Shown here one piece after another: positions 12,611-26,170 of a stretch of 64,000 nucleotides of DNA (position 1 is the stretch's first letter; each line of letters starts with the position of its first letter). The notes beneath the pieces were generated by a model. The model saw only the letters and a program-made list of their open reading frames with translations. It searched no databases and was not told the DNA's origin. The stretch comes from Hypomesus transpacificus (taxonomy: Eukaryota; Chordata; Actinopteri; Osmeriformes; Osmeridae), in assembly GCF_021917145.1 (NCBI RefSeq), contig NC_061078.1, forward strand, positions 6,391,547 through 6,455,546. Reading direction: 5' to 3'. Position numbers and translations under genes: made by a program.

Positions 12611-13456
12611 AGTGCAGGATTGTTGGATGTTTGAGTGTACATGCATGCATGCCTGTGTGCATTTACATGTCACCTGTCTGTGTCTATGACTTATAAATCC
12701 ATGCAATAATCAGTGTTAAGATTCTGCAGCGCCACTGCACCTCTCACACCTGTTGCCAAAAGACCTGAGGCTTGTATTCACAAACAAAATCTCCATAATC
12801 CAAAATAAAAAAACTGATGTTGCTGGGATTCACACCAGATGGACAGTGTTTTCATCCTGCCATAAGCTGAAGTCTTGTGATGCATTTTTGAAAGACAAAA
12901 TGCATGAGATTGGCCAACACATCCAACCTGGTGTGACCTTACAGGGCTGAAATTAAAACTGTACGACAATGCAGGAAGATGGAAAATTCTGGTGACAAAT
13001 TCCAATATGCCAACTGGATTCGTATTAAGATCAAGTGATTATTTCACGACATAGCGGATATGCCTGTATATACAACCACAAGCAGATGTTTATAAAATGC
13101 ATTAGATGAGTTTTTATCCCGCCTCAGAGTAAACAGTATCTAACAAACCATTCATCACCGGACAGAATTCTAAGGGGGTTTAAAGTAATTCAGCAGATTT
13201 ACAAAAAGAAAAAGGGAAAAACTGTTATTTCTGACATGATAAATCCACAACCCCATTATATAAGTCACATTCTATATTAAAAAGATGCAGTTTCTCATTT
13301 GTGCTGCAGTGCCTATCCCAAAGAGGTGCTTGTTCAGCAAGAAGACCCAGGAAGGAATTGGCCTGCGACATGCAGACGAGGAGACAAGGTGTAATCCATA
13401 GATAAACACTGTCAAGGAGTGCACACACAAGAAGCCTCGATGACTGGAGCGCTGGA

Positions 13457-13474
13457 GGGGGGGGGGGGGGGGGG
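13457..13474. repeat. Poly-G run (18 G)
   Basis: Eighteen consecutive G, followed by further GGGG blocks to about 13515. The region could form a G-quadruplex. Confidence 0.95.
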
Positions 13475-16400
13475 TTGTAAGGGGGTAGGGGGAACATGGG
13501 GGAACGTGGGGGAAGGGAAACTGGTAAACCAGGACAGCTCCTGAATTTCATTTCAGTTCATTGATACTGAAAGGGCATGCAACAAATGCCCCTTAATCAT
13601 ACAAAATACACTGAAGCTCAGCATCAAATGTTTATGATGCATCGTATAGCTCTACCCTAGGCGTACATCATTGTATATCATTCCATATTGTTCCTCCCAG
13701 CAGATGCCTTACAAGGGGCTTAAGGAGTGTGATGTCATGAAGTCATTCTGCCAGCAATACTAATGTGTATGAACACCAAAGTACAGTCAGATAATTAGGT
13801 TATGTAGAGGTTATGCAGAGCTATCCTGATCGTACATAACTAAATGCAGTATTAAGACAGCTTTATCGTTTTTATTTTTCTCACATACTAACCACCATCC
13901 TCCTCCCGTTAAAAAAGACTTACCCTGGTCTGCATATTTTTGGGGCTAAACGCGGATATTCACACAACCCCGGCAACTCTTCCTCCTCTTCGATACGATC
14001 AGGCAATGAGGACATGCAGAGGTGTGGCTGGGCTGGTCTCAGGCCAGCCGAGTGCATTAATAACTCATTAATATCTCATCCCAGGGTTCCCGGGTTAAGC
14101 TGCTCAGAACAGGCAGTGTGAGGAGCCACAGTGACACTCAGCCATCGTCATTTGAAAGAGCTTCTCAGAAAGACAAACTAATGGACCTTGCGACGGCTAC
14201 TGCAGAGCACAAGATGGCTTATTACCCCAGCAAAGCTAGACAGTTGTATTATACTTATATGTATACTAATTATCTATGTTGGGATTTTCCATCAGTATCC
14301 ATCAATGCACATGCATGGTCACTGAAGGACTGTGAAATAATGTTGTAGCCCACACTGCAGCAATATGACAATTGATTTGAACTGTTCTAGTGTGCCGAGG
14401 GAAACAAATTTAAAGTTACTTCCTACCCCCTTAAAAAACACGTTTTGTCTTATGTATTTTTTCTTGGGGGTGGAGTGAAGCTATAAGACTGATTTTGGAA
14501 TGCAAGCGAGTTTTCACACACTGTGGGGGGACTATTACTCGATAAGCCAATCACATCACGCCAAGCGGATTACATTCTTTATCATATCTCCGCCACCAGT
14601 CAGGTTAAGTATGCTGGCACTTTGTAACTCTTTTTAATAAAGCGCGATTTTAAATCAAGATTTTGGTAAAGCCACCCACTCAGTTAATTGGTTTCTATTA
14701 TATCAGGGTGGGATAGCATGGCAGCTAACTCAGTGGGGTTCGGGGCTAAAGGAAGACTTGCAGATGCTGAGTCACTTACACAGTCCTCACACACAGGTCC
14801 CATTTTCACCATCATTTCAATGTGACTTGTGTCACAGCTAACGCCGCCTGATGACTGTGGAAAGTCAGAGAGACAGGCTTAGTGGAATTCAATATCATTA
14901 TTTGGCTCACAGAAATCTCTTCATGCTTCAGTTTTTATTTATTTATCTAGTTTCTATGACCTCACATCAATACAGGTGATCTGAAGAAAAGACCAGCAGA
15001 GTTTAATGAATAGTTCACTTCAAAATGCAAATCAATCACCCAAATGACCAGAGGGGTCATCAGCAATCATCATCAGCAGCAGCAGCAACATTGTCATCAT
15101 CACTTTCGACGTACTTTCGACGGATCTTTTCCTGTGTTGATCTGATAAGGGAACTCTATACGTTTCATAAATGGTTTCCTCTTATTCCTCCATATTTGAT
15201 GGAATGCAAGGAGCTTACATAATTCCAGTGAGTCAGAAAACCAAGGCTTGTGATTCATAGCTGTGTGGAGCTGATCTTAGCTCCCCTTCCCCCCTTCAGT
15301 CAGACCGCAGGTAGCTCTAAAGTGGGCACGTCTATTCACAGTGCGTCACTCTTCTTTAGACCACACAATTCCAAGGCCTGTTTTGCTATTTTGAGCCATG
15401 TTATGTAGAATACATCCAAATAAAAAACCTTCTGTATTTTTTTTTATAAATAAGAAAAGCATTGAATGGACAGCAATGGTAAATCAGAGAGTTTCATTAT
15501 TGACTGACTTCTTCTAGAAGGTGTGGAGATATGGAGCAGTGGCGTAATTGTCTCTCCTGGCTAGAAATTAATCAACGTCAAGAACAAGAGTGAGTTGGGG
15601 AGGTCAGAGGATGCTGACTAACCTTCAAACATCTCGTTCAAGTCGCACATATGTCTGACTCATCAAATTGGGCGGGAGGGTCTCAGAGGAAGGGAGGAAG
15701 TGACACGTGTTCTGCTAGGCTGTACTCTAGCAGGAGTTCCTGAGACAAGGTGTCCTGAACACAAAGGCTATTCTTGGGTCCAAATACAGAGTGGAATTAT
15801 TTCAGTTAGTTATCTGGGCTCAATTGCTCAAGCCTGGAACAATTGAATCGATAGGTTTGTCCCACAAATCCAAACTACAAGACATCTAATTCTCCAGCGG
15901 TGCATCCTTTCCACACAATTTAGTGTGGTGAATACTATATACACACATTCTATATACAGTAGCACGGTAGTATGGTCATGGTTATGATTATGCTTATGAT
16001 AGACACACCGCCAGGTATACTGAAGAATTACAAAGGAGGTTTTTCCTGCATTTCCGCTTAGATCTGACGGTAGTTTGAGTATATTTCTCCTAGGTCCATG
16101 GCTCCTAACCACTGTGATGGTGGTGTTTGTTATACATGATTACATATTGTAACTGTGTAGAGTCTGTTGTATTGCTATTAACAATACCTGTGTGTTGTTT
16201 ATGACTTGTTTTCTTTTATGAACGTTAAATAGAGCACACGGTAGAGACTTGAGTCAAAGTTCTCCCAGAGTACTTTGATGTGGGATGATCCCAGTAAGCA
16301 TGTGGGTGGATTTCAAATGTGTTCTCTGCAGACAGTCAGGATGACTAAAGCAGGAGTTTTCATCTGGATAAGAAGGAACACAATCAGTGATTTATCACAT

Positions 16401-16870
16401 TAGTAAGGATTAGGAAAAAAGTAGCATCGTTCTAACTTAATAAGGGTTGTAAATGATTTTGGTGGGTAATATCTGGTCTTCTTTGGGAATGTATGTGCTC
16501 AAGGTCTGAGTCAAAAAGAACAATTTAGATATTTGTCCCAAAGTACAGTATTTGCTGCTGTTAGGTGTGATTCTTTAGTTATACCCACTAGGCAGGTCTG
16601 AAGGGAACTAGACCTGGGGCTATTGATTCAACAATCCACCGCAACTTTATCTCTGCAGTCTACTGCTTTCATTTTGTCCTGCGAAGAACAGAGAAATGAG
16701 AAAGCTCTCAGAGGACATTGCAAAAATCCGTCTTCTGGCCGAATCACATCAGCAACAGTATAACTCTGCCCAGAGATGACAGCTACGGCAGGAGAAAAGG
16801 CTTGTTAAGGGGAGCTTATCTGATCATAATCTATTCTGTGCCCTTCCTATCTCCCTCATCCAAAATGATG

Positions 16871-16950
16871 GAGGGAGGGAGGGAGGGAGGGAGGGAGGGA
16901 GGGAGGGAGGGAGGGAGGGAGGGAGGGAGGGAGGGAGGGAGGGAGGGAGG
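16871..16950. repeat. (GGGA)20 tetranucleotide array
   Basis: Near-perfect tandem GGGA units over about 80 bp. All-purine on the plus strand, with capacity for G-quadruplex or triplex. The Gly-Arg-Glu and Ser-Leu-Pro frames through it are artefacts. Confidence 0.98.
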
Positions 16951-19900
16951 GGAGCAGGATCTGGTGCAGTCTGAACATAGCCGCACAAGCCCCAATTAGA
17001 GTAATGCAGAAACAAAGGAGGTCCTGGAGAAGGTGCAAACGAGGTCATTCTCTCACTCCCTTTTTTCACTCTCTCTTTTGTCCACCCCCTTCTCTCCTTC
17101 CTCTTTCTTTCTCTCTCTGTCCCTCTCTCTCTCTCTGAGATATTTACTGCACGGTCAGTGATAGGCTAAAAAGAATGGACTTCCTATTTGGTGAGTGCTG
17201 AGTTGACAAAAACCTCTGTCGCTTACAAGTGTCAGAGAGCAGCTCACCCCAGATACATCACCTGAGCTAAGGGAGATATTAAAAAGTCCTGATGCCTTAC
17301 GGTCCAGGAGATGATTATCATATTTCTGCATTAAATAGCCTCTATTTCTCTCCACCAAAGATCTAAAGTGACCCAAAACCTTAACTTTCCCATCCCTCAG
17401 TCTTCCTGCCTTCTCTCGTGGAGTACACACGGGGTGTGTTGGGAGTGTTTGCAGGGATCGCGGTCTCCTCTGTTAAAAGGGAGCCTTTGATGTGGTGACA
17501 GAGCTGTTTTAATGAGACTTGTGACAGGGGATCCCTCCCATGGCAGATTCCAGGGAACATCACCAACCTCTCTGAACACAGAGCCGACTAGGATCAAGAC
17601 ACACGGCAAGGCAGTCATTTCGAATGCTGTAAAAGGGTTTGTATCGCCTTTACTAAAGTGTGCCTTTCAGAGGACACAGCACTTGAACTCTGCATCAAAA
17701 GGATCTATTCTATTCTACAACAACAACAATCTTCAAAATTGACCACATTTTAAGAATAGAAACGTATTTTATAGTTTCTTTCAAATACAGTAAGTCTGTT
17801 CTGCCTTGAGAAGTACTGTGATGAAGCTATAAGAGCTAAGAAAATCATGTCAGGTCAGTGGAGCTTGATGGTGTGGTGTGGGTTAAGGAGACGCTACGTG
17901 GATTCTATCCTCTGTGCTGTGTGCCAGGGCAGAGTGGAGACACCAAGAGGTCCAGCTGTACACAAACACAATTATATGTACACACATTCACAAACACACA
18001 CACACACACACATATGGGCAGACACACAACAGGCAGACACACAAGCACACACACAGAAATACCTAAATACACACACTGGCAGATACACCCAAGCACACCC
18101 AGCAGGCAGGTGAGAATGACAGTGAGGCAGCTGAGAAATGCACCATGCAGGTGAGAGGTCAAATAGTGCCAGCCTTGCCGGGATAAAAAGCTGACCCTCA
18201 ACATCCCTCTCTGATTAAAATAGCTCTACATCCCCCATTTGTTGTGTGTTGGTGTGTGTGTGGGTGGGTGTGTTTAAACATCACCTAAGACATACAGGAC
18301 ACGTATGACTCATTCACTAAATGCCAGCTCGTCATCAAATTATACAAGTTAATGTTGCTTTTTCTAATATGAAGAAAGTACAGTATGTAACTATTGAACA
18401 AGAGGACACTGCTGCAGCCTTGAACACCAATCAATTCACTGGGCTATTAGGTGGACTCTGAGGCTGCATTAACCAGTGTGCAATACACAACAGGATGCAG
18501 TCCCCAAACAACCATTAAGCTTTTAACCCATTCATAAATAATGCAAAATGTTTTAAACATTTGCATTGTTAAGTATTCCATTGTTGGCCCACTTTGCTTA
18601 ATGAATAGTTCTGAACACAGAGCCATCACTAAGAGGAAGTTCCATTTAAATGTCCTCTTGTCTGACATTGGTTTAGCGAGATTGTTGTATTGTAACATCT
18701 AGCCTAGCTAGCTGCTACACTCAGCCTGTCTGACATCGTGTTTTTCAAGCCCGGTAAATTGTGTTGAAATTGCTCCCCAGAGAAGCATGAACATGACAAG
18801 GGTCTGTGGGTTGTGAGCACTCGTACAATGACAACCGTGTACAGGCTAGATCGCCTGCTTCCTTTGAATAAGGAATTCATTATTCATACGCTGGAAGCAA
18901 AGAGAGCAGAGATAGTAGACATACAAAAAGCCAGAGAGGAAATCTTCTCTGGGTATTACCAGAGGCAGGAATGAACGCAAGACATTAGAAGATCAAAAAA
19001 GTGTGAAGAAAATAGACAGGGCTGTGTCTTTATTCAAACCTAAAATGCCCTCTCATCCTACTCGATTCAGGACCCACATCAAAGCTGGCCCCAAAATATA
19101 AGATCTGTTATAGAGCGTAGAATTTGACAACAGCCCCCCCCTTCCCTCCCCCATTACGACAACAGGCTGTATCAGATCAGCTCTCTGTCAGCTATTAGCT
19201 ATAGCTGTTAGCCACATCATTTATTTCACTGTGGGGCTGAACAGCCAGAGGCTGCACAGTTATTTTGTTATCATCGTCCTCCATGAGCCATCACCCCCCC
19301 TGAGTCTCGCTCCTTTCTCCCCCGCTCCTTTCTCCCTCGCTCCTTTCTCCCCCCTTACAAAGCCCCCCCCCCCCCGCCCCGCCCAAGCACGCCTGGAATC
19401 AGTTGACAGGAAGCAGTGAGCAGCCAGCTGTGCTGGCGACAAACAGCTTCACACCCCCTACCTGGCCCTCGGAGCAGGACGCCATTGACCTCAGGCAAAG
19501 GGGAGGGGGGCCAGGGGGGCCAATGAGTGGGTGGCCAGAGCTCTGATAGGGGGATCATCCGAGGTGTGGGAGCGTAGGAGGGGAATTACACAGCAAGGAG
19601 CGGAAGAGGGGGATATAAATACGTACTGGCCGCTGACTCAGTGGGCAACCTACAGCCAGGTTCCAAGTCGTTTCCATAGCAGTAAATGCCATTTATCTAA
19701 TGTATTGGCCCATTACGACCTCTCCTTTATACGACACTGCTGAGGGAGCCCCTGCAGTTTCCCAGCAGGCCGCGGCACAACGATTGATTGGGGAGCTGTT
19801 CTATTTCTGCCGACGGACCCTTACTCATGCCACGGCCGCTCTCTCTCTCCTCTCACCCTCCTCTCTCTTTCTCTTAGTCTTTATCTCGATCTCTCTTTGG

Positions 19901-20827
19901 CGGTCTTTTTCCCTTTCCCAAAAAAACTGCAAATGACAATTTTCCCTCATTGTCCTTTTTTTTCTCTCACTCTCTTTCTTTCCCTCTCAACTCTGTCCCT
20001 CTCAGGGCCAACAACAAACGCCATTGTCGGGCCGCACCTCCAGATTGATAATATCATTCTAACTCGAGCTGAAATCAAAGGCAAGGGCTTGGGCAACCTA
20101 TTTCTCTAAGGACTATCATAAACCCATGTTTTTCCCCACCGTTTATTCTGTTACTTTGGTCATTTTGATTACCTTTGGAGTGTTCCTCTACTTTTTAATC
20201 GCATTTACTGGAAAAGTTAACAGTTGTTCAATTGTTAATATGATAACACTAAACCTAATGACATTAAAACATGTTTGTGCCGTTGAATGTCAATTTAGTT
20301 ATCTACAGTAGGATAACCAACTGGACTCAAATGTAAATCAACCCTTCACTAAGCTAAGACATGTAATAGGCTATATTAAGTAACTCGCTGGTTTCAGACA
20401 GGTCTTTTTAAAACAACAAGAAAGATGAGAAACCCAACTCAGAAGTGCATTAAGTCACTGTGTTTATTCCATTACAACCCTAGTAGAAGCATCCCCCTAA
20501 TATAATGATAGAATGTCTTCACCAGAGTTCCCGTTCCCTGTGGCTACACCTAATGACTAATGTTGTTCCTACAGTTGGACCAAAAAAACACGTCAGCAGT
20601 TTTTGGCTAATCATGCCATTACGCCAAATATTAATTCTCAAAATGGGTCTGCAAGAGTGGTTTTAGACTGCAGGGCAACACTCTCCTGCGCTGTTAATGT
20701 GGAGCTTTGATCAGGTTAGCTGTGCTTAAGATACTTTGTGGTTTGTTATTCACTCTTCGCTGGTTGTAGTTGGATTACATGATGTCCTCATGCAACACTG
20801 GGAGCTGTTGTTTTCTTTATAATGAAA

Positions 20828-20883
20828 ACATGTCTGCCATAATTCCTGGACCAACACATGTCTGCCATAATTCCTGGACCAAG
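20828..20883. repeat. 28-bp tandem duplication
   Basis: Two adjacent 28-bp copies, each starting ACATGTCTGCCATAATTCCT, identical except for the last base. A recent local duplication in intergenic DNA. Confidence 0.97.
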
Positions 20884-21764
20884 CAATCAATTGGGGTCAT
20901 TTTGGGTATTGGTGGGTGGTGTACAGGGGGAGAGTGGAGGGGGATGTTGTAATGGGGGTTCTAAGACTGATGATAAATGCTCTCCTTTGTCCTTGGGCTT
21001 TGGACCTTGAAGTCCAAGCTCTTAACCCAAGGATCAATCCAGAAGGGTGATGTCTTAACGATTTGGTCCAGCTACACTGCACACCTCAACTGTGGCCATG
21101 ATGCCTCTCACGCATTTCCCATTACTGAAACAGACCTGTCACTTACACATCTAAAAGAACTCATAATACGTGAAGGCACGTGAGGAAATGTTTTTTCCAA
21201 TACCTGTTACTCTCAGCAGGGCATACCATGGTAATACATACTACTCACCTGACCCAACACACAAAATGACCACCAAACATTAGTTTTCTAGACTATGTAT
21301 TGTTATAGATTAATGCAATTAATGTAATTTGATTATTGATTTAAGCAGAAGCCGTGCCCAGACAAATCTATCCAGTTGTCTGCAATAACCACTTCAGCTA
21401 ATGAAGTCCTAGTAGCAACAGGTTAACTAGCATTAGCTCAATGCCAAACAAGCAATTAATCATAGACAGCCCTGCTCAAATACACTAATACGTAAACATT
21501 AAGGAGAGTTGGGAGTTCAATCAAGGGTTTAGTTAATGAAAATATTGTAGTTCTACAGTAAAAGTTCTTCTCACCGACTGTTAGATGACTCTGAATGTAC
21601 ATGTACCAAAGCAAACCTGATGTCAGTTTCTTCCAAGTCTCTCTTATTGAAAGACTTGTTGCTCTTGTTGGTTAGTTGTAACAGATTTAAATTCTTGTAC
21701 TCACTGAAATATCTTTACTGTTGATTGTTTTTCTACAGGTACACTTGCACTTTTTGAGTTTCAT

Positions 21765-21972
21765 GTTATTGTAACTTGTTTAACTGCATGCTCTTATGGT
21801 TCTTCCCTTTGGCACTTATTGTTTTTCACAATGTATGCTTGGCTTGTTTTGGCTGCTCGCAATGTTGGGGCTATCTCGTTGTTATGATCAGTGACCTATG
21901 CACTTTTGTAAAGCTCTCTCTTGGAAGTCGCTTTGGATAAAAGCGTCTGCTAAATGCATGAATGTAAATGTA
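21765..21972 (+). mobile_element. SINE/L2-like element, copy 2
   Basis: Second copy of the element at 6964-7182, in the same orientation. It shares AACTTGTTTAACTGCATGCT with one mismatch, CAGTGACCTATGCACTTT, and the tail GGATAAAAGCGTCTGCTAAA followed by ATGTAAATGTA. Divergence between the copies, mostly small indels, indicates independent insertions rather than a segmental duplication, since the flanks do not match. Confidence 0.75.
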
Positions 21973-22261
21973 TACGCTCTCAGAAAAGGCATGAGGTTTT
22001 GGCTCCTATTACACACCAAAACATAACCTTTATTTTTACAGGGTAGCCGTTTCTTATCATTACTGAAGTGGAACATGCACGCTGTCCCCTTCTTCTCACA
22101 GCACATCTAGGGTTGACTAAATCATGGACAACATCTCCAAATGTGTCAGCCAGGACAGACACATCGTTAATATTTAATCCCAGGTAATTTATGTGGTGAG
22201 GTGAGATGTCTCTTTAATGATTGTAACAATACCCATCCCCTGGTCCATCCATCATGTACTG

Positions 22262-22384
22262 TACTCCATCTCTCTCTCCATGTCTCTATTTCTCCTTCTC
22301 TCTATCTCTCTCTCCATCTCTCTATTTCTCCATATCTCTATCTCTCTATCCCTCTCTCTCTTTTCCTCTCTCTTTTCCTCTCTC

Positions 22385-22439
<55 letters not shown>

Positions 22440-22454
22440 TCTCTCTCTCTCTCT

Positions 22455-22492
<38 letters not shown>
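22262..22492. repeat. (CT)n complex microsatellite
   Basis: About 230 bp of CT repeats in three segments: imperfect CTCCAT/CTCTAT units at the left, three TCTTTTCC units, then long pure CT with two GCTCTCTCT interruptions. A long pyrimidine mirror repeat. Confidence 0.97.
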
Positions 22493-25400
22493 TCTGTGGG
22501 CCACCATCCTCCTCCTCTGACACCTTCCATTATGGCCTTCCTTGTTAACCTGAGAACCCTGCTGCTACACCAGTGGCCCCGCTTTTAATTAGTAGAGACA
22601 GGCCCCTGTCCTCTCCTCCATCTTATCCCTCTCTTTTGTCACCACATCAAATTTGTCTTCAGTTTTATTTGGCCTAGGGGATGTATCCAATGCCATTGAA
22701 AAATGTAAAACAACCCGCAGCCCTGCACATTAAGAAAATTAAGGCAGAACTTTAGTTTTTTTGTTTTCTTCTAAATGATAACTACTGCCGTTTGGTCGTG
22801 AACAGTCCTGGTGTGCCAAAGTGTTTGACAAAACACGTGCTCCTTTTCTTATCCTTTATTGCAATCGCAATTTCTTGTTTCTGTAATTGCAGTTATTATG
22901 CTGTGATTGCGTTATGTAGATTACACACCTGTTATAGGCCCCCTACAGGCAATTTGAATTTGACTGAGAGCAGGAAATTATACAGCAACCTTCATTCAGC
23001 AAGCTTGGGTTTGGTTTATTTAAACTTTAGTGTAATCACAGAGAGAAAGAGATTGACATTCAAATCTTCTGTTTAGACATCAAGAAGGCAGAAGCTGTGC
23101 TTGCCGAAAAGACAAGAGCAACTATATGAATCAAATGTGTAAATAAAGTAACCTTTTGATGGAGGATCAGTGCATGCCGTAAGAACACGGAAGCTGTATA
23201 ACAGTGTTGTGCACTGGATTGACTTAATGTGTTCTGATAATACCACATGATAATGACTCATAATAATGACTCACGATAACAACTATAAATAAACCAAATA
23301 TCTTCTTTGAAAATTAGCCGTTAAATGAAGATAATCTATCAGATTCCATCCGTGCTGAGGCCAGAAGGTCATAAATGAACGGTCTGCAGCTGATGTGTCA
23401 AAGCCTAGCGTGTGAAGTCATTAGCCCTGAGGTCAGAGCATCAGCTCTGCTGAGGCCACGCCCACACTTAGCCCTAATCAGCAGTGGCCTAGCCACAGGA
23501 GTCCTACCTCACTTCCTCTGTTGAGCTTTTCCTCACACAGACTCAGAGAGAGAAAGAGAAACCATATGGATAGTTCAGAGAAACAGAAATCATGGTACCA
23601 TGGCAATAGCTATGTTTAATGCTCTGCGCCGAGGGCATGATGAAATATTGAAATATTGAACCAGATATTTTGCATCGCCAATAGGCTGTTATCTGTGGAG
23701 ACCCTGTTCCCAGTAATAGGGGCCACACTGTTGCAACATGTACTAAACAGGATGGCGAAATTATATCTGCTACAAGAAGCCGGGCACTAGCTATGGAATG
23801 AAAAGATTGAAATGCGGTATTTTGAATGTTGAGCCTTGTGCATGCTCACTAAACCGTTGACAAACTGCCCTTCAGAATAGGGAATAGCCTTCAGTATAAC
23901 ATTCAAAGGACAGTATAACATTCAGTCCTGCTGTCTGCAGGCATCAAAGCAAAGCTAGTTTAGAGGGACTAAACTTAAAGGTTTTCATAGAAGACATAGG
24001 TGGTGATCTGACCTTTATCTCTCTACGGTCGAAAGTTTGAAGGGAAACTACTTCTGTGTTCTGCACAGGGGTCACGTTGTTCAAGTGTGCCGTCGGAGTT
24101 GCATAAGCCATCTATCTCGATTCTGTCTCTTCCCTTTCTTGTGTTCCATCTCTCTTTCTTTCTCTCTGTCTGATGATAATAATGATAATTGTGAGCTTAA
24201 TTGCAGAAGATGCATTTGCAACCACAAGTGCATAATCGCGGCTGATTATCGTCAGCGAGAGCGGCGAAGGTCTGCGAGTGTAGGGAACGGTGAACATTTG
24301 CATAATGTCCTGGAGCATCTGACTCAGGTGAAGAGCCCAGTCATTTAAAATGGACAGCACTGCAGTGGAGCTGCCACTCACCAGAGCCTTTGGAGTGTTG
24401 GACCGGATTGTTACAGACGCAAGGAGAGAATAAGTGAAGGCTCAGTAGGTCATGAGTTTCTCCTCTGCACTGTCATTGGCCAGCGAACACAATGGCACCG
24501 GCAGAAATCTGACACCTCTCTTTCTTCCCTTGGCAGGAAAAACAGCAGCTTCTGCGAAATCTGTCAAGTACACATCTCTCCTCCTTCAATGCAACAGTGC
24601 AGAATGAGAAAAGGCCTGCGTGTATTTATATCTATGTTGTTGCCAGTCTATGATGTCTGTACTAATACAAAGACATACACAAAAACGTTCACACATAGCA
24701 TCATGGTTTAGTGATCCCCTTAAACCCCATACTGTACCAACAGTCTGTACCATCTGTGTCTAACGCTTCACTGTCTGGCACAACCTACAGGACTATCGGA
24801 TTAGTAGAGCAGGAAACATCCTTGCTTAAACAGGCCATAGATTCAAGGTGATTTGCTCTGCAGTGAGCTGTGACCAAACAAGCCCACCATGAGAACAGCT
24901 CAGCATATGTGGTTGACCCACTCTGCACCCCAACAAACAACCACCTGACTTTTAATATGAAATGTTCAGTTCATAACCTTGAAGGGGGGGAAAAAAGCCT
25001 GTGCAGAGTTCAGAGGGAGCAAGGCGAGTCCTTGGAGAGAGGTATCCCGCCTGGTCCACAATCTCTCTCATCTACAGCAATCTATCGATCCACAAAGCTT
25101 GTCCAATCAATAGAGGAGAAGGGAAAATAGGAAACAACATTAGGGGAGAAAATAACCTGTTTAAGAAGCTCAAAAGGGCAATGTCTGGACACCATTGTGG
25201 ACAATTCTAGATAGGCCAGGTGTATTCTAGGCATGAACATCAACAGCTGTGAGAGGAAACCTTCAGAGCAAGATGCCAGCATATTTTAAAGTTCCTTCCA
25301 TTGATAAATACATACATCCCTTTAGTAAATTCTTTACCGTTTTTAAAGCGGAAGCCAGGTGATGTATTGAGGAGTTAGTTAAGATGAAATATGACCAATG

Positions 25401-25567
25401 CCATAAAGCATAGACTTTATGGAGAGGCTGTGTCATTAATGGTTAAGTGGACATTACACTTTTTTGCCCTGAGCTCAGTTAGCTAGCTCTGTCGATTGAT
25501 CAGCATGGAGTGCTGCATGTAGTAGCAGTGAAACATAATGTACACTTTGGCAGATTTGTGATGAAAC
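22493..25567. other. Intergenic, no gene recognised
   Basis: No coding exon supported. It contains AT-rich single-copy DNA and the octamer-bearing candidate enhancer at 24180-24360. A CT-rich patch lies near 24120-24170. Confidence 0.55.
24180..24360. promoter_or_regulatory. Candidate enhancer with POU octamers
   Basis: Contains a perfect octamer ATTTGCAT at 24296-24303 and a second near-octamer in GATGCATTTGCAACC about 90 bp to the left. TAATTGCA, GATTATC and CAGCTGA-like motifs are also present. Unlike its surroundings it is repeat-free and moderately CpG-rich. POU-factor motifs would suit a neurally expressed target such as ntrk3, about 18 kb away. Inference only. Confidence 0.3.
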
Positions 25568-26170
25568 CAGTCAAATCAAATCAAATCAAATGTATTTGTA
25601 TAGCCTTTTTTACACGCGCGTCACAGACAGACAAGCATGTCACAGAGGGCTTCACATGCGCCCATAGAACTGCCCCTCAACCAACCTAAACCCTCAAGGA
25701 AGACAAGGAAAAACTCCCAGAAAAAACTCCCACCGGGAGAAAAAATTGAAGAAACCTTGGGAGGAGCAATTCAGAGAGGGATCCCCTCCTCCAGAGACGG
25801 TTGGTAAGAGAGAGGAGCAGAACACAAGCTAAACATAGTCATACAGTGTCAATGGGTTTTGAAACACCAAAATCCATTGTTCGGCTTTATAGACGTTGGA
25901 TGGGACCGGGAAACTCGCTGTTGGCCGTCATGGAGACTGGATTCCGGGTGACGACCTGGTTCAGCGTAGGCAGACCGACGACCAAGCAGGTCCTGACAGC
26001 TCAAACCCCCCACACCACAGGGAATGTGTGGGGGGGGGACAGAGAGGAGAGCAGGGATTAGAGAATGCCAGGAGCAGCTAACAGTTACAGTCATAATAGA
26101 ATGAGATCCCCACCGGTCACCAGTCTTAACCTCACGGTCTCTGTCTTGGCTTTCCCCAACACAAAATTCA
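25568..26170 (-). mobile_element. LINE-like retroelement 3' end
   Basis: Starts at the left with TCAAATCAAATCAAATGTAT followed by TTGTATAGCC. It continues through GAGGGCTTCACATGCGCCCA, repeated AAAAACTCCCA units, GAAACCTTGGGAGGAGCAAT and a GC-rich body to about 26170. These blocks are a very common interspersed repeat of fish genomes. The (AATCA)n-type simple tail at the left implies the element reads on the minus strand with its 3' end at 25568. It is 5'-truncated and codes for nothing recognisable. Family (RTE/Expander-like) is from memory and uncertain. Confidence 0.6.

Larger units (their letters stand above)
12611..21764. other. Intergenic, no gene recognised
   Basis: Continuation of the gene-poor interval upstream of ntrk3. 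Contents: an 18-G run at 13457-13474, the (GGGA)20 array at 16871-16950, CA repeats near 17990-18050, C-rich low complexity at 19130-19380, and a 28-bp tandem duplication at 20828-20883. A segment near 14030-14100 carries repeated ATTAATAACTCATTAATATC homeodomain-like motifs. No coding exon can be supported. Confidence 0.6.

Noticed and set aside
12403..12706. Several His-Thr and Val-Cys frames
   Set aside because: Translations of the (GT)n microsatellite on both strands.
16718..17069. Gly-Arg-Glu and Leu-Pro-Pro-Ser repeat frames
   Set aside because: Translations of the (GGGA)n array.
20828..20883. Possible CRISPR-like repeat
   Set aside because: Only two adjacent copies with no spacer, in a vertebrate genome; a simple tandem duplication.
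6964..21972. Segmental duplication linking the two similar 215-bp blocks
   Set aside because: Similarity stops at the element ends and the flanks differ, so these are two retroposon insertions.
22201..22588. Ser-Leu and Arg-Glu repeat frames over 100 codons
   Set aside because: Translations of the (CT)n array; no start context or homology.
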